Positions 53,075-63,035 of a stretch of 64,000 nt of DNA are shown in pieces. A program made the position numbers and the translations under genes. This DNA comes from an uncultured Paracoccaceae bacterium (GTDB taxonomy: Bacteria > Pseudomonadota > Alphaproteobacteria > Rhodobacterales > Rhodobacteraceae): assembly GCA_947498415.1 (NCBI GenBank), contig CANMKB010000005.1:248001-312000 (forward strand), read 5' to 3'. The first letter of the stretch is position 1; each line of letters starts with the position of its first letter. The notes under the pieces were generated by a model. The model had not been told where the DNA came from. It did no database searches and was given only the letters and a program-made list of their open reading frames with translations.

Positions 53075-55852
53075 ATGTCCACACTTGGACGGATAACGGC
53101 GGTCTTAGGACCGACTAATACCGGTAAAACGCATCTCGCAATTGAACGCATGTTGGCGCACCGCACAGGGGTGATTGGTTTGCCTTTGCGACTGCTGGCA
53201 CGCGAAGTCTATGATAAGATCGTTGCAGCCCGTGGACCTTCGGTTGTGGCGTTGGTTACGGGCGAGGAACGCATTGTGCCTCCTCGCGCCCAGTATTGGG
53301 TGTGTACGGTTGAGGCGATGCCAGATGGCATGGGCTGTGATTTTCTGGCGGTCGACGAAATTCAGCTGTGTGCTGACCCGGAACGGGGGCATGTTTTTAC
53401 AGATCGCTTGCTCAGAGCGCGTGGCCTGCATGAAACCATGTTTATGGGCGCTGATACCATGCGCGGCACGATCGCTGCGTTGATTCCGGGTGTGCAATTC
53501 ATGAAGCGCGAGCGGATGTCTACACTGTCGTATTCAGGCAGTCGCAAGATCAGCCGGATGCAGTCTCGTTCTGCGATTGTCGCGTTTTCGGTGGACAATG
53601 TATACGCCATTGCCGAGCTGTTGCGGCGCCAAAAGGGGGGGGCGGCTGTGGTGATGGGGGCACTATCGCCCCGCACGCGCAACGCACAAGTCGATCTCTA
53701 TCAGAATGGAGATGTGGACTATCTGGTGGCCACTGATGCCATCGGCATGGGGCTTAATCTTGATATTGATCATGTGGCTTTCGCGGGAACGCATAAGTTT
53801 GATGGCCGCCGTATGCGCGAACTTATGCCGAATGAGCTGGCCCAAATCGCCGGGCGCGCTGGGCGCGGGATGAGCCACGGTACCTTTGGTGTAACAGGTG
53901 AAGCCCGCCCAATGGATGAAGGTGTTGCCGATGCGATCATGGCGCACCGCTTTACGCCGCTCAAAAAGCTAAACTGGCGCAATGCCGCGTTACAGTTTGG
54001 TCGTGTGGATGCGTTGATCCGGTCGCTTGAAGAAGCCCCTGATGACGAATTGCTGATGAAAGCGCGCGAAGCCGATGATCTTATGGCGCTTAAAACACTT
54101 AGCCAAGACGCCGAGATTTTCGCGCGGGCCAGTGATGCGAGTTCTGTGCGGTTGTTGTGGGATGTGTGCCGGATTCCGGATTTCCGGGGGATCAGCCACA
54201 ATGAGCATACAAACCTCTTGCAGGGCATCTTTGGGTACCTACATGAACGGGGTCGTATCCCAAATGATTGGTTTGCACGTCAGATAAAGCGAATCGATAA
54301 AGTTGATGGAAACATCGATACGCTCTCGAAAAGGTTGGCATTTATCCGTACTTGGACATATGTCGCACAGCGAAATGGTTGGATTGACGATGAAAACCAT
54401 TGGCGAGACGAGACTCGCGCGGTAGAAGATCGCTTGTCAGATGCGCTTCACGCAAAGTTGACAGAAAAATTTGTAGATCGGCGTACCTCTGTATTGTTAC
54501 GCCGTCTCAAGCAGAAGGAGGCCCTTTTGGCCGATGTGAATGATAAGGGTGAAGTGACCGTCGAAGGTGAATTCGTTGGTCGACTTGAAGGATTTCGGTT
54601 TATGGCCGACAAAAGCGCCGAAGGCGCTGAAGCCAAAACGCTGCGACAGGCGAGCCTCGCCGCGCTTGCACCGCAATTTCATCTGCGGGCTGACCGGTTC
54701 TATAATGCCCCCGATACTGAAATTGATTTTACCGAACAAGGTGGCCTGATGTGGGGCGAGCATGCAGTTGGCAAATTGGTGGCCGGCGCAGACCCTCTTA
54801 AGCCTACCGTAAAAGTTTTCGTAGATGACGAAGCTGGACCAGATGTTGCACAAAAAGTGGAACGTCGTCTTCAGCATTTCATCGACCGTAAAATTGCAGC
54901 GCTGTTTGAGCCTCTGTTGAACCTGTCGCGCGACGAAGAACTTTCTGGCTTGGCCCGTGGGTTTGCGTTCCGCATGGTGGAAGGTTTGGGCATTCTCCCA
55001 CGGGGTGAAGTGGCCGAAGATGTAAAGGCGTTGGACCAAGACGCACGTGGTACTTTGCGCAAGCATGGTATCCGCTTTGGTCAGTTTACGATCTTTATGC
55101 CTTTGCTGCTTAAGCCAGCGCCAACGCGTCTGCGTTTGGTTCTGTGGTCTTTGCACAAAGGGCTGGATGTTTTCCCTGAATCGCCTCCGCCCGGTCTTGT
55201 GACGGTTCCGGCAGAGGAAGGTGCGCCGCAAGGGTACCATGCGATGGCGGGCTACCGTGCCGCAGGGGAACGTGCGATCCGCATTGATATGCTGGAACGT
55301 TTGGCAGACATGCTGCGTTCTGAAGACAGCCGGGGCGGCTTCCAAGCCAACCCAGATATGCTGTCGATCACGGGTATGACGCTCGAGCAATTTGCGACGT
55401 TGATGACTGGCCTTGGCTACAATGCTGAGAAAGGTGAACGCGCAAAGGCTAAGCCAGAAGCCGCGCCCGCGGCTGACACTGAAGCTCCTGCAACCGAAGC
55501 TCCGGCTGATGCGGCAGACGCACCTGCCAAAGCGGTTGAGACGCCAGCAGAAGAACCAGCAGCGGCCGAAGCCGAAGCGGCAGCTGAGCCTGAAGTTGAG
55601 GTGTTCTACACCTTCACTTGGGGTGGTCGCAAAGAACGCCAGAACTCCCGCAACCGCGGACAGCAAGGCAGTCGTCGCGAAGGTCAAGGCAAGCCGCGCG
55701 GTCAGGGTAAACCGGGTGGGAAACCACGCGGGAAAGGCAAACCTCGCAATGAAGGGGCCAAGCAGTTCAGTGCACGACCTCCGAAAAAAGAGAAGGCCAT
55801 TGACCCAGACAATCCATTCGCTGCTGCGCTGATGGGCCTTAAATCTAAATAA
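53075..55852 (+). CDS. SUV3-like DEAD/DEAH-type helicase with basic C-terminal tail
   Basis: A 925-residue protein. Walker A GPTNTGKTHLA at 12-22, an AVDEIQ (DExH-type) motif near residue 93, and helicase-C motifs (ATDAIGMGLNLD, QIAGRAGRG) are intact. The middle region matches the SUV3/mgps family, which in mitochondria unwinds RNA for degradation. The last 110 residues are Ala/Pro/Glu-rich and end in a Gly/Arg/Lys-rich stretch suited to RNA binding. A terminator follows. Confidence 0.88.
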   Translation: MSTLGRITAVLGPTNTGKTHLAIERMLAHRTGVIGLPLRLLAREVYDKIVAARGPSVVALVTGEERIVPPRAQYWVCTVEAMPDGMGCDFLAVDEIQLCADPERGHVFTDRLLRARGLHETMFMGADTMRGTIAALIPGVQFMKRERMSTLSYSGSRKISRMQSRSAIVAFSVDNVYAIAELLRRQKGGAAVVMGALSPRTRNAQVDLYQNGDVDYLVATDAIGMGLNLDIDHVAFAGTHKFDGRRMRELMPNELAQIAGRAGRGMSHGTFGVTGEARPMDEGVADAIMAHRFTPLKKLNWRNAALQFGRVDALIRSLEEAPDDELLMKAREADDLMALKTLSQDAEIFARASDASSVRLLWDVCRIPDFRGISHNEHTNLLQGIFGYLHERGRIPNDWFARQIKRIDKVDGNIDTLSKRLAFIRTWTYVAQRNGWIDDENHWRDETRAVEDRLSDALHAKLTEKFVDRRTSVLLRRLKQKEALLADVNDKGEVTVEGEFVGRLEGFRFMADKSAEGAEAKTLRQASLAALAPQFHLRADRFYNAPDTEIDFTEQGGLMWGEHAVGKLVAGADPLKPTVKVFVDDEAGPDVAQKVERRLQHFIDRKIAALFEPLLNLSRDEELSGLARGFAFRMVEGLGILPRGEVAEDVKALDQDARGTLRKHGIRFGQFTIFMPLLLKPAPTRLRLVLWSLHKGLDVFPESPPPGLVTVPAEEGAPQGYHAMAGYRAAGERAIRIDMLERLADMLRSEDSRGGFQANPDMLSITGMTLEQFATLMTGLGYNAEKGERAKAKPEAAPAADTEAPATEAPADAADAPAKAVETPAEEPAAAEAEAAAEPEVEVFYTFTWGGRKERQNSRNRGQQGSRREGQGKPRGQGKPGGKPRGKGKPRNEGAKQFSARPPKKEKAIDPDNPFAAALMGLKSK

Positions 55853-55856
55853 TCTA

Positions 55857-55891
55857 AAAGGGGCGCATCAAATAGTTGGTGCGCCTTTTTT
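55857..55891 (+). terminator. Rho-independent terminator after the helicase gene
   Basis: GGCGCA (55862-55867) pairs with TGCGCC (55880-55885), flanked by AAAAG and followed by six T. Confidence 0.8.
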
Positions 55892-55908
55892 CACCCGGCG
55901 AGGATGTC

Positions 55909-56286
55909 TTGAACGCTCAGCTTCCGAAATTGCGCGTTGATAAATGGCTTTGGCAGGCGCGATTCTTTAAGACACGCACACTTGCAGCTAAGGTTGTGAC
56001 GGCAGGGCACGTGCGGGTGAACGGTCAAAAAATTTCCAAATCCAGCCATTCGATCAGTCCAGGTGACGTGCTGACCTTTTCTCAGGCCAAGGAAATTCGT
56101 GTTGTTCGCGTTGAGGCGCTAGGAGAGCGTCGTGGTCCGGCCCCTGAGGCGCAACAGCTGTACTTTGATATGTCTGAACCCAAAGAAAAAATTCTGAATT
56201 CTCCGCGATTTGAGGGAAAAGGCCGCCCCAGCAAGCGGGATCGCCGCAATCTCGACCTTATGAAAAGGTCCCGGCTTGAAGATTAG
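55909..56286 (+). CDS. S4-domain RNA-binding protein (Hsp15/HslR-like)
   Basis: 125 residues from TTG at 55909, which has GAGGA upstream; a longer frame would run back through the terminator, and no in-frame ATG is available. The S4 domain LRVDKWLWQARFFKTRTLAA is followed by VRVNGQKISKSS. Hsp15 binds stalled 50S subunits in E. coli. The tail is basic. Confidence 0.85.
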   Translation: MNAQLPKLRVDKWLWQARFFKTRTLAAKVVTAGHVRVNGQKISKSSHSISPGDVLTFSQAKEIRVVRVEALGERRGPAPEAQQLYFDMSEPKEKILNSPRFEGKGRPSKRDRRNLDLMKRSRLED

Positions 56287-56337
56287 CGCACACTCATTTA
56301 GCTAGGGCGCTGAAACTCAAGAGACTCGAGATATACA

Positions 56338-56676
56338 ATGACCTATGTCGTCACCGACAATTGCATCGCTTGTAAATATACCGACTGCGTGGAAGTTTGC
56401 CCGGTCGATTGTTTTTATGAGGGTGAAAACACCCTGGTGATCCACCCTGACGAGTGTATCGACTGCGGTGTATGTGAGCCTGAATGCCCAGCGGATGCGA
56501 TCCGCCCGGACACAGAGCCAGATATGGAACAATGGGTTGAATTTAACCGCAAATACGCGGAAATCTGGCCCGTTATCATTTCCAAAAAAGAGCCGATGCC
56601 AGGTCACGAAGAAAAAGACGGCGAAGAAGGCAAGCTTGAGAAATACTTCTCTGAGGCGCCCGGCGAAGGCGGCTAA
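56338..56676 (+). CDS. fdxA: Seven-iron ferredoxin FdxA
   Basis: 112 residues. [18 protein letters not shown] holds the 3Fe-4S ligands and one of the 4Fe-4S cysteines, and [15 protein letters not shown] the remaining 4Fe-4S ligands, as in Azotobacter-type ferredoxins. Soluble, cytoplasmic electron carrier. It lies 51 bp after the S4 gene. Confidence 0.92.
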   Translation: MTYVVTDNCIACKYTDCVEVCPVDCFYEGENTLVIHPDECIDCGVCEPECPADAIRPDTEPDMEQWVEFNRKYAEIWPVIISKKEPMPGHEEKDGEEGKLEKYFSEAPGEGG

Positions 56677-56966
56677 GCCACTTGATTCGCAGGTGCAGAA
56701 GGTTTTTCTGCCCCGCAGAATCGAGATAAAGCACTGAAATTCATGGGGAAACGGCAAGTTTCCCCCTGTTGCGCTTCTAAAGATGCAAAATCTGTGCTAT
56801 ATTTTTGTAACAATTGAAGATGAACACCTGATGCCATTCCGCAGGTGAAGGCTCTTTGCCTCGCCCCGGGTGGTTTTTTGCGCCAGTGTGACACGTCTTA
56901 CGGGGAACCCGGTTCACCGTCTAAAGGCTTTGTCGCAAGTTGGTGCGCTCTGTTAGGAAGGACTGC
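56677..56966. other. Upstream region of carD
   Basis: About 290 bp. A small hairpin (GCAGAA against TTCTGC near 56697-56712) could end fdxA. The carD promoter must lie here but could not be assigned. Confidence 0.45.
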
Positions 56967-57476
56967 ATGAGCAAAGCGAAGAAATCCGAATTCCGCCCGA
57001 ACGACTACGTTGTTTACCCAGCCCATGGGGTTGGACAGATTATGTCGATCGAAGAGCAGGAAATCGCGGGCATTGAGCTAGAACTCTTTGTCATCTCGTT
57101 TGAGAAAGACAAGATGACCTTGCGCGTTCCAACCCACAAGGCGACCGAGATCGGCATGCGGGGCTTAAGCTCTCCAGACGTGATTGATCAGGCGATGAAA
57201 ACCCTTAAGGGCAAAGCCAAAGTCAAACGCGCCATGTGGTCTCGTCGTGCGCAGGAATATGAACAAAAAATCAACTCTGGCGATCTGATTGCAATTGCAG
57301 AAGTTGTACGTGACCTGCACCGCACGGATGACCAACGCGAGCAAAGCTATTCCGAGCGTCAGCTGTACGAAGCCGCTCTTGAGCGCTTGACCCGCGAAGT
57401 GGCTGCTGTTGCAGGTGGGGATGAAATCTCTGCGGCAAAGCAAGTTGACGACGTACTGACCGCTCGCGCGGCTTAA
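56967..57476 (+). CDS. carD: CarD-family transcriptional regulator
   Basis: The start is ATG 56967 (GGAAGGA upstream), giving 169 residues. The N-terminal Tudor-like RNAP-interaction domain has FRPNDYVVYPAHGVGQI, and the C-terminal helical DNA-binding part has AMWSRRAQEYEQKINSGD. CarD stabilises RNA polymerase open complexes, especially at rRNA promoters, and is usual in alphaproteobacteria. Confidence 0.93.
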   Translation: MSKAKKSEFRPNDYVVYPAHGVGQIMSIEEQEIAGIELELFVISFEKDKMTLRVPTHKATEIGMRGLSSPDVIDQAMKTLKGKAKVKRAMWSRRAQEYEQKINSGDLIAIAEVVRDLHRTDDQREQSYSERQLYEAALERLTREVAAVAGGDEISAAKQVDDVLTARAA

Positions 57477-57500
57477 ATACACGTTACTGAACTGAAAGAG

Positions 57501-57533
57501 GCCACGTGTCCTTTGGATGCGTGGCGTTTTCTA
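57501..57533 (+). terminator. Terminator after carD
   Basis: GCCACG (57501-57506) pairs with CGTGGC (57520-57525), followed by GTTTTCT. It lies between convergent carD and the XRE-cupin gene. Confidence 0.65.
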
Positions 57534-57544
57534 TTTGAGCAAGC

Positions 57545-58144
57545 TTAAGACGTGCTTTCCATCACAACGATCAACAGGGCCTCATCCGTTAGGGCCTCGT
57601 AAAAGTGTGGAACGTCAGCGGGGAAGCGGTAGTAATCGCCTTGGCTTAGGTTTTCTGGATGTTCCGTGGGGCCGCAACTTACCGAACCCGTCACCACGAA
57701 GATATGTTCAACCGTACCTGCTGGATGGCTTTCCGCTTTGCGCACCACGCCCTTGGTTACTGTGGCGCGATATAGATCTCTCATGCGCGAGGGCGGGCAT
57801 TTATCTAACACGATGGTTTCAAAGTCAGCGGTGTCAGATGGAACCTGTTCGCCTTCGCCCGCGCGAACCAATTTTAAGTCGTTGGCGGGTTGCTCAAAGA
57901 GATGGCTAAAGGGGACTCCAAGAACATTGGCAATGGCCCAGAGTGTTTCGATGCTTGGATTGCCTTGTCCGGATTCAAGTTGAGACAGCGTCGATTTTGC
58001 CAAACCTGCGCTTTGGGCAAGGGCGGTCAGGCTCATACCGGCTTTTTGGCGTTCTCGTTGAATCGAACGTGCGATTAATGCGGCTGGGGTCACGGGCTGC
58101 TCTTGTGATTTGTTCGGTACAGCGAACATAGTTTTGTTTGACAT
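57545..58144 (-). CDS. XRE-family regulator with C-terminal cupin domain
   Basis: The ATG at 58144 gives 199 residues. The helix-turn-helix is in SLTALAQSAGLAKSTLSQLE (about 40-60), followed by a cupin with HIFVVTGSVSCGP and GDYYRFPADVPHFYEA. It is divergent from azlC, so it probably controls the AzlCD exporter in response to an amino acid or related ligand. Confidence 0.87.
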   Translation of the reverse strand: MSNKTMFAVPNKSQEQPVTPAALIARSIQRERQKAGMSLTALAQSAGLAKSTLSQLESGQGNPSIETLWAIANVLGVPFSHLFEQPANDLKLVRAGEGEQVPSDTADFETIVLDKCPPSRMRDLYRATVTKGVVRKAESHPAGTVEHIFVVTGSVSCGPTEHPENLSQGDYYRFPADVPHFYEALTDEALLIVVMESTS

Positions 58145-58168
58145 GTTGCTCAACTGTGTTCATGTTGT

Positions 58169-58181
58169 CGAACATTGTTCG
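58169..58181. promoter_or_regulatory. Palindrome between the XRE-cupin gene and azlC
   Basis: CGAACA-T-TGTTCG is a perfect inverted repeat in the divergent intergenic region. The same half-sites recur at 58111-58116 and 58123-58128, inside the regulator's own N-terminal coding sequence. It is a plausible operator. Confidence 0.5.
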
Positions 58182-58215
58182 TTTATTCGGTCATGTCGAC
58201 CGATAGGAGTCTTTG

Positions 58216-58935
58216 ATGACAACCAAAGTAGATCATTGGGCCGAGGTTCGAGCGGGCCTACGTGATGCGCTGCCAATACTATCTGCGATTGCGCCTTATG
58301 CGGCCGTGTTTGGTGCGATTGCTGTGGAAAGCGGGCTTAGCCTGACCGAAGCATTGGTGACATCGGGGTCGATCTACGCGGTCGCCAGCCAATATGTGAT
58401 GGTTGAGACAATGCAAGACGGGTTGCCGATTTGGGCCATATTACTGGCTGTTCTGGCAGTCAATTTTCGCCATGTTTTGTATTCTGCGGCCTCGGTGCGC
58501 TGGATGGGGGCATTTACCAAGCCTCAAAAAATCGCGGCATTTTTCTTTTTGCATGACGCGCAATACGCAAGCTCGGAGGCACGTGCCGCCAAGACGATTG
58601 TGCAACCAGCGTGGTACTTTGCCTATGGGATGTTTGTGTACATCGGTTGGATGGTCTCAAACCTTCTAGGGGCTGTATTTGGCGGCTTGATTGGCGATCA
58701 GGCCCAATTTGGGTTGGATATGGTGCTGCCGCTGTTTTTTGCCGGTTTGGTGTTTGGTCTAAGGGCAAAGCCACGTTTTGGGGCCGTGTTGTGTGTCAGC
58801 GTTGGATCTGCGCTGCTTGCCTATTTCACTGTTGGAAGTCCGTGGCACATCACTTTAGGTGGGGGTGCTGGAATTTTCACTGCCGCGGCTCTCAGTCGGC
58901 CATTGAGCTTAGATCAGGAAGCCGAATATGTCTGA
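58216..58935 (+). CDS. azlC: AzlC-family branched-chain amino-acid exporter subunit
   Basis: 239 residues from ATG 58216 (TAGGAG upstream). Membrane segments and the GSIYAVASQYVMVE and AVNFRHVLYSAA stretches mark AzlC. AzlCD exports branched-chain amino acids or analogues. It overlaps azlD by 8 bp. Confidence 0.9.
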   Translation: MTTKVDHWAEVRAGLRDALPILSAIAPYAAVFGAIAVESGLSLTEALVTSGSIYAVASQYVMVETMQDGLPIWAILLAVLAVNFRHVLYSAASVRWMGAFTKPQKIAAFFFLHDAQYASSEARAAKTIVQPAWYFAYGMFVYIGWMVSNLLGAVFGGLIGDQAQFGLDMVLPLFFAGLVFGLRAKPRFGAVLCVSVGSALLAYFTVGSPWHITLGGGAGIFTAAALSRPLSLDQEAEYV

Positions 58936-59233
58936 AACCTATCTTCTAATTGTTCTATGTGGTGTCATCACCTATGCGGTGCGCAGCGGTGGCCATGTGC
59001 TGATGAGCTACTTCGGAACGGTACACCACCGCGTCGAAGCAGGGCTAGAGGCTGTTCCCGTCGCTGTTCTTTCGGCATTGGTGGCCCCGGCCATCGTGAC
59101 AGGCTCGTGGCCCGATGTGGTTGCACTTGTCGTAGTGTGTTTGGCGTCGATGCGCTTTTCGCTTTTGCCCAGCATGCTTGTGTCACTGGTGGTTTTGGTT
59201 GCGCTACGCCATCTCTCTGGTGTCGGCCTTTAA
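58928..59233 (+). CDS. azlD: AzlD-family exporter subunit
   Basis: A 101-residue membrane protein with about four short hydrophobic segments and LEAVPVAVLSALVAPAI typical of AzlD. It is encoded with azlC and its stop overlaps the convergent cobS stop region. Confidence 0.88.
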   Translation: MSETYLLIVLCGVITYAVRSGGHVLMSYFGTVHHRVEAGLEAVPVAVLSALVAPAIVTGSWPDVVALVVVCLASMRFSLLPSMLVSLVVLVALRHLSGVGL

Positions 59234-59979
59234 CCGGCTGACACCATGAGCATTGCGATCAGGCAAACCTGTTGAGTGGCGCCCAAGACATCACCTGTTT
59301 GGCCACCAATCTTGCGCTGCGCCAAGGCACCAATGCCTGCGGTGACAAGGGCGCCAAGGATCAACAGTTTAGCCACGGCAAAGCCGACGCAGAAAAAGGC
59401 CACCAGCACGGCCAGCCCAATGCCGGTTAAAGCCCCATTCAAAGTTGGGCGGCCTTGTGATTTGCTAAGACCGGTGTCTCTGGCGTGAGGGAGGGCATGC
59501 ATGATCGCGGGCATGGCGCTGCGGGATAGGACTTCGAAAGCCAATAGCGGCCAAAACCATTGCTGGGCCTCAATCAACATCCAGACCGATGCCCATCGAA
59601 CCCCAATGGATAGCACAAGCGCTAGAACGCCATAGGTGCCGATTTGGCTGTCTTTCATGATTTCCAAGCGGCGCACTGGGTCCCATCCACCCCAAAACCC
59701 ATCTGCGCAATCCGCCAACCCATCTTCGTGCATCGCGCCGGTTAGAACGGTGGTGGTGGCGATCCAAAGGCCTGCGGCGAACGCAGGGGCAATGCCCACA
59801 GCCAGTGCAAGCGCGACGATCACACCCGCACAGGCAGCCATCGCAGCGCCGGTAACAGGATAGGCCCAGACGGATTGTCGGCTGCGATCAAACCCGGCTT
59901 TGACCGGAAGACGCGTTAATAGGGCGAGCGCTGTCGTAATATCGCTCAGGGCAACCAGCGACGTGTCGTCCTTAGACAT
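59230..59979 (-). CDS. cobS: Adenosylcobinamide-GDP ribazoletransferase CobS
   Basis: A 249-residue membrane protein. TRLPVKAGFDRSRQSVWAYP at the N-terminus, MHEDGLADCADGFWGG (about residue 83), where the Asp-rich motif binds Mg and substrate, and REEIMKDSQIGTYG-like sequence are conserved. It joins alpha-ribazole to the corrin ring in the last steps of B12 synthesis. cobT is divergent, 83 bp away. Confidence 0.92.
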   Translation of the reverse strand: MSKDDTSLVALSDITTALALLTRLPVKAGFDRSRQSVWAYPVTGAAMAACAGVIVALALAVGIAPAFAAGLWIATTTVLTGAMHEDGLADCADGFWGGWDPVRRLEIMKDSQIGTYGVLALVLSIGVRWASVWMLIEAQQWFWPLLAFEVLSRSAMPAIMHALPHARDTGLSKSQGRPTLNGALTGIGLAVLVAFFCVGFAVAKLLILGALVTAGIGALAQRKIGGQTGDVLGATQQVCLIAMLMVSAG

Positions 59980-60062
59980 CTGTGTGTCCCTTCCAGTCTT
60001 GTTATCGTGTTCGCATCAGGTAAACACATTGCGGAAATGACTTATAACAGGAGGCTGGCCTC

Positions 60063-61070
60063 ATGGCAGCTTTTTCAACACTCGCTGAATTCCGCGGCTT
60101 GATGGCAGAGGCTCCAGGGCCAAATTCAGTTGCAAAAACCGCTGCTGAGGCAAGGAACACTCAGTTGACGAAGCCAATGGGCGCTTTGGGTCGGTTGGAA
60201 GACATCGCGATTTGGTTCGCGGGCTGGCAGGGCAATCCTCTGCCGCGCATTGCAGACCCTCAGGTGATCGTATTTGCTGGAAACCACGGCATAACTGCTC
60301 AGGGTGTTTCTGCGTTTCCTGCGGAAGTGACCGAGCAGATGGTGTTGAACTTCCAACACGGTGGCGCAGCGATCAATCAGCTGTCCCGCGCAGCTGGGGC
60401 CAAACTATCTGTGCACGCCTTGGATTTGGACACTCCTACCGCCGATTTCACCCAGGGGCCTGCAATGACCGAGGCAGAACTTGTTGCTGCCTTGCAAGCG
60501 GGCTGGGATGCGGTGAATGCGCATACTGACCTGTTGGTTGTTGGCGAAATGGGCATTGGCAACACCACATCCGGCGCAGCCATTCTGCACGCTCTATACG
60601 GGGGTGAGGCTGAAAATTGGGTTGGTCGCGGCACAGGCGTGAGCGATGAAGGCCTTGAACTGAAGGCGCGTGTTGTACGCGAAGGCGTCGCTGCGAACCC
60701 ATCCACCAAAGGTTTGGAGGTGTTGCGTTGTTTGGGAGGCCGTGAACTGGCGGCAATGGTCGGCGCAATCGCATGTGCCCGTGTTGAACGTATTCCTGTT
60801 GTTCTTGATGGTTTTATCTGTACCGCTGCGGCGGCAACACTGGCTGCGGAATTTGAAGGTGGCTTGGACCACTGCATTGCCGGGCACGTTTCGGCAGAAG
60901 CGGCACATATCGAAGTGCTTAAGAACCTTGGGAAAGAGCCTATATTGTCGCTGGATATGCGCCTGGGCGAGGCATCGGGCGGCGCTTTGGCGATCAATAT
61001 CGTTAAAAGCGCTGTGGCCTGCCTGTCTGGCATGGCGACTTTTGCAGAGGCCGGTGTCGCAGACGGCTGA
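60063..61070 (+). CDS. cobT: Nicotinate-nucleotide-dimethylbenzimidazole phosphoribosyltransferase CobT
   Basis: A 335-residue enzyme. The N-terminal [35 protein letters not shown] and [10 protein letters not shown] motifs and the C-terminal [11 protein letters not shown] with the catalytic Glu are intact. It makes alpha-ribazole phosphate for the B12 lower ligand. It ends before a strong terminator. Confidence 0.95.
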   Translation: MAAFSTLAEFRGLMAEAPGPNSVAKTAAEARNTQLTKPMGALGRLEDIAIWFAGWQGNPLPRIADPQVIVFAGNHGITAQGVSAFPAEVTEQMVLNFQHGGAAINQLSRAAGAKLSVHALDLDTPTADFTQGPAMTEAELVAALQAGWDAVNAHTDLLVVGEMGIGNTTSGAAILHALYGGEAENWVGRGTGVSDEGLELKARVVREGVAANPSTKGLEVLRCLGGRELAAMVGAIACARVERIPVVLDGFICTAAAATLAAEFEGGLDHCIAGHVSAEAAHIEVLKNLGKEPILSLDMRLGEASGGALAINIVKSAVACLSGMATFAEAGVADG

Positions 61071-61089
61071 TTTTACAAGACATTCATGC

Positions 61090-61120
61090 AAAAGGCCGCG
61101 CTGTTTCGCGCGGCCTTTTT
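61090..61120. terminator. Bidirectional terminator between cobT and the antiporter gene
   Basis: AAAAGGCCGCGC (61090-61101) pairs with GCGCGGCCTTTT (61108-61119) around a six-base loop, with T-runs on either strand. Confidence 0.88.
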
Positions 61121-61136
61121 GCTTTCTAAGAGCACG

Positions 61137-63014
61137 TTAGGCGACGTTGCTTTTCTCAATCGCCGCCAAGAGCGTTGTTTCCAGCTCAGCTTCCAGCTCT
61201 TTTGCGCGGGCGATGTATTCTTCGTTTTCAAACGCTGGCACATCAGGCTTCCAAAGAAGCGCCAGTTCCCTTACGGCTTCTCGATCATGTTGATAAAACG
61301 TCTGTTCCGCGACGGACGCCTCAAAATCTGTAAGGCCCAAATTTTCAAGAACATAGCGACCGGCGCGAAGGGATGAATCAAACATTTCGCGCACGATGTC
61401 GTTTGCGCCTGCCTGGAACAATCTAAACACTTGGCCGCGATCGGTGGCGCGGGCCACGATATGGATGTCAGGGCGTTCTTTGCGGGCATGGGCCACAAGT
61501 TTCAGCGCTGAATTTGGATCATCCACAGCCACAACCAAAACCCGTGCTTCTTTCAGGCCTGCGGCATTCAGCAAATCTGGCCGGGTTGGATCACCAAAGA
61601 AACCTTTGACCCCGAACCGCCGCAACCGTTGCACAGCTTTTAGGTCATGGTCCAATACAACGGTCTGAAATCCAGAGCCTCGGACCAAGCGGTTTACGAT
61701 CTGTCCAAATCGACCAATGCCCGCGATGATCACGGTGCCTTGCTCGTCGATCTCATCTGCGGCTTGCGGGGCCTCTGTGTCCTTCATGCGCTTGCCCAGC
61801 ATTTCATAAGCAATGAACAGCAGCGGGGTGATGAGCATGGAAAGCGCCACAACTAACAACAGAGATTCAGCCAAATCTGGTGGCAGTACATTTTGTTGCA
61901 AGGCGAACGAGATGAGGACGAACCCAAATTCACCGGCCTGCGCGAGCCCCAGCGCAAAGAGCCATTGGTTGCGGCCGCGCAAACCAAAGATGCGCCCCAA
62001 TAAAGCAAGAATGCTGGCTTTGATTGCGATGACTGCGAGTGTGAGGCCAATGATGTTGATCGGATCGCCAAACAGCGTTTCAAAGTCGATTTGGGCGCCG
62101 ACCGTGATAAAGAACAACCCCAGCAAAAGTCCTTTGAAAGGTTCGATATCGCTTTCCAATTCGTGCCGAAATTCTGAGTTTGCAAGCACAACCCCTGCCA
62201 AAAAAGTTCCCAGAGCAGGGGAGAGGCCGACAAGCGTCATAAGGAAGGCGATGCCGATCACAATCAGCAGGGCCGTGGCTGTATACATTTCACGCAGGCG
62301 AGCTGTGTGGATGAACCGAAACAATGGGCCAATCAGATAGATCCCCGCTAAAATAACGGCAACCACAGCGCCCAAGGTGACAAGCGTCACGCCCCAACCG
62401 GGCAATCCCTCGACGAGTGAAAGACCCGCATGATGCGCATCATGTGCTTTATCTAGGTGCAGATCGATGGACCCATCTGGCGCGAGCGTTGGCACAACAG
62501 GAAGGGCCAAAAGCGGAAGCAGTGCGAGCATCGGGATGACCGCAATGTCTTGTGTTAGCAGGACTGCAAAAGTGGATCGCCCGCCCGATGTTTGCATAAG
62601 CCCTTTTTCCGCAAGAGTTTGAAGAACAATTGCGGTGGACGAAAGCGCAAAGGTTAAACCAACTGCCAAGGATATGGTCCAGACATAACCAAGAGCCATC
62701 ATGCCAGCCATGATCGCGACCGTGGTTAATCCGATTTGCAAGCCGCCCAGGCCAATGAGTTTGTGGCGCATATTCCAAAGGGCTCGGGGTTCAAGCTCTA
62801 GGCCGATCAAGAACAGCATCATGACCACGCCGAATTCTGCAAAATGCTGAAGGTCTTGCGTTTCTGAGCCGCCCACCAAGCCTAAGATTGGGCCAATAAC
62901 GACGCCTGCCATCAGGTATCCAAGAACCGAGCCCAATCCTAATCTGGCAGCAATCGGAACAGCGACCACAGCGGCAGCAAGGTAGATTGAAGCTTGAAAC
63001 AGAAAACCGTCCAT
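61137..63014 (-). CDS. KefB-type monovalent cation:proton antiporter (CPA2)
   Basis: A 625-residue protein: about 12-13 membrane segments over the first 390 residues and a cytoplasmic TrkA-N domain from about 420 (VIIAGIGRFGQIVNRLV), plus a C-terminal helical extension. It exchanges K+ or Na+ for protons and is gated by nucleotide binding. The EAR-like regulatory features of KefC were not checked. Confidence 0.9.
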   Translation of the reverse strand: MDGFLFQASIYLAAAVVAVPIAARLGLGSVLGYLMAGVVIGPILGLVGGSETQDLQHFAEFGVVMMLFLIGLELEPRALWNMRHKLIGLGGLQIGLTTVAIMAGMMALGYVWTISLAVGLTFALSSTAIVLQTLAEKGLMQTSGGRSTFAVLLTQDIAVIPMLALLPLLALPVVPTLAPDGSIDLHLDKAHDAHHAGLSLVEGLPGWGVTLVTLGAVVAVILAGIYLIGPLFRFIHTARLREMYTATALLIVIGIAFLMTLVGLSPALGTFLAGVVLANSEFRHELESDIEPFKGLLLGLFFITVGAQIDFETLFGDPINIIGLTLAVIAIKASILALLGRIFGLRGRNQWLFALGLAQAGEFGFVLISFALQQNVLPPDLAESLLLVVALSMLITPLLFIAYEMLGKRMKDTEAPQAADEIDEQGTVIIAGIGRFGQIVNRLVRGSGFQTVVLDHDLKAVQRLRRFGVKGFFGDPTRPDLLNAAGLKEARVLVVAVDDPNSALKLVAHARKERPDIHIVARATDRGQVFRLFQAGANDIVREMFDSSLRAGRYVLENLGLTDFEASVAEQTFYQHDREAVRELALLWKPDVPAFENEEYIARAKELEAELETTLLAAIEKSNVA

Positions 63015-63035
63015 TTTGTATTCCTTCGGGGCCGA

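Noticed and set aside
54497..55687. Long minus-strand frame inside the helicase gene
   Set aside because: Antisense shadow with composition driven by the helicase codons.
59980..60062. Cobalamin riboswitch between cobS and cobT
   Set aside because: The gap is only 83 bp and no B12-box-like element was seen.
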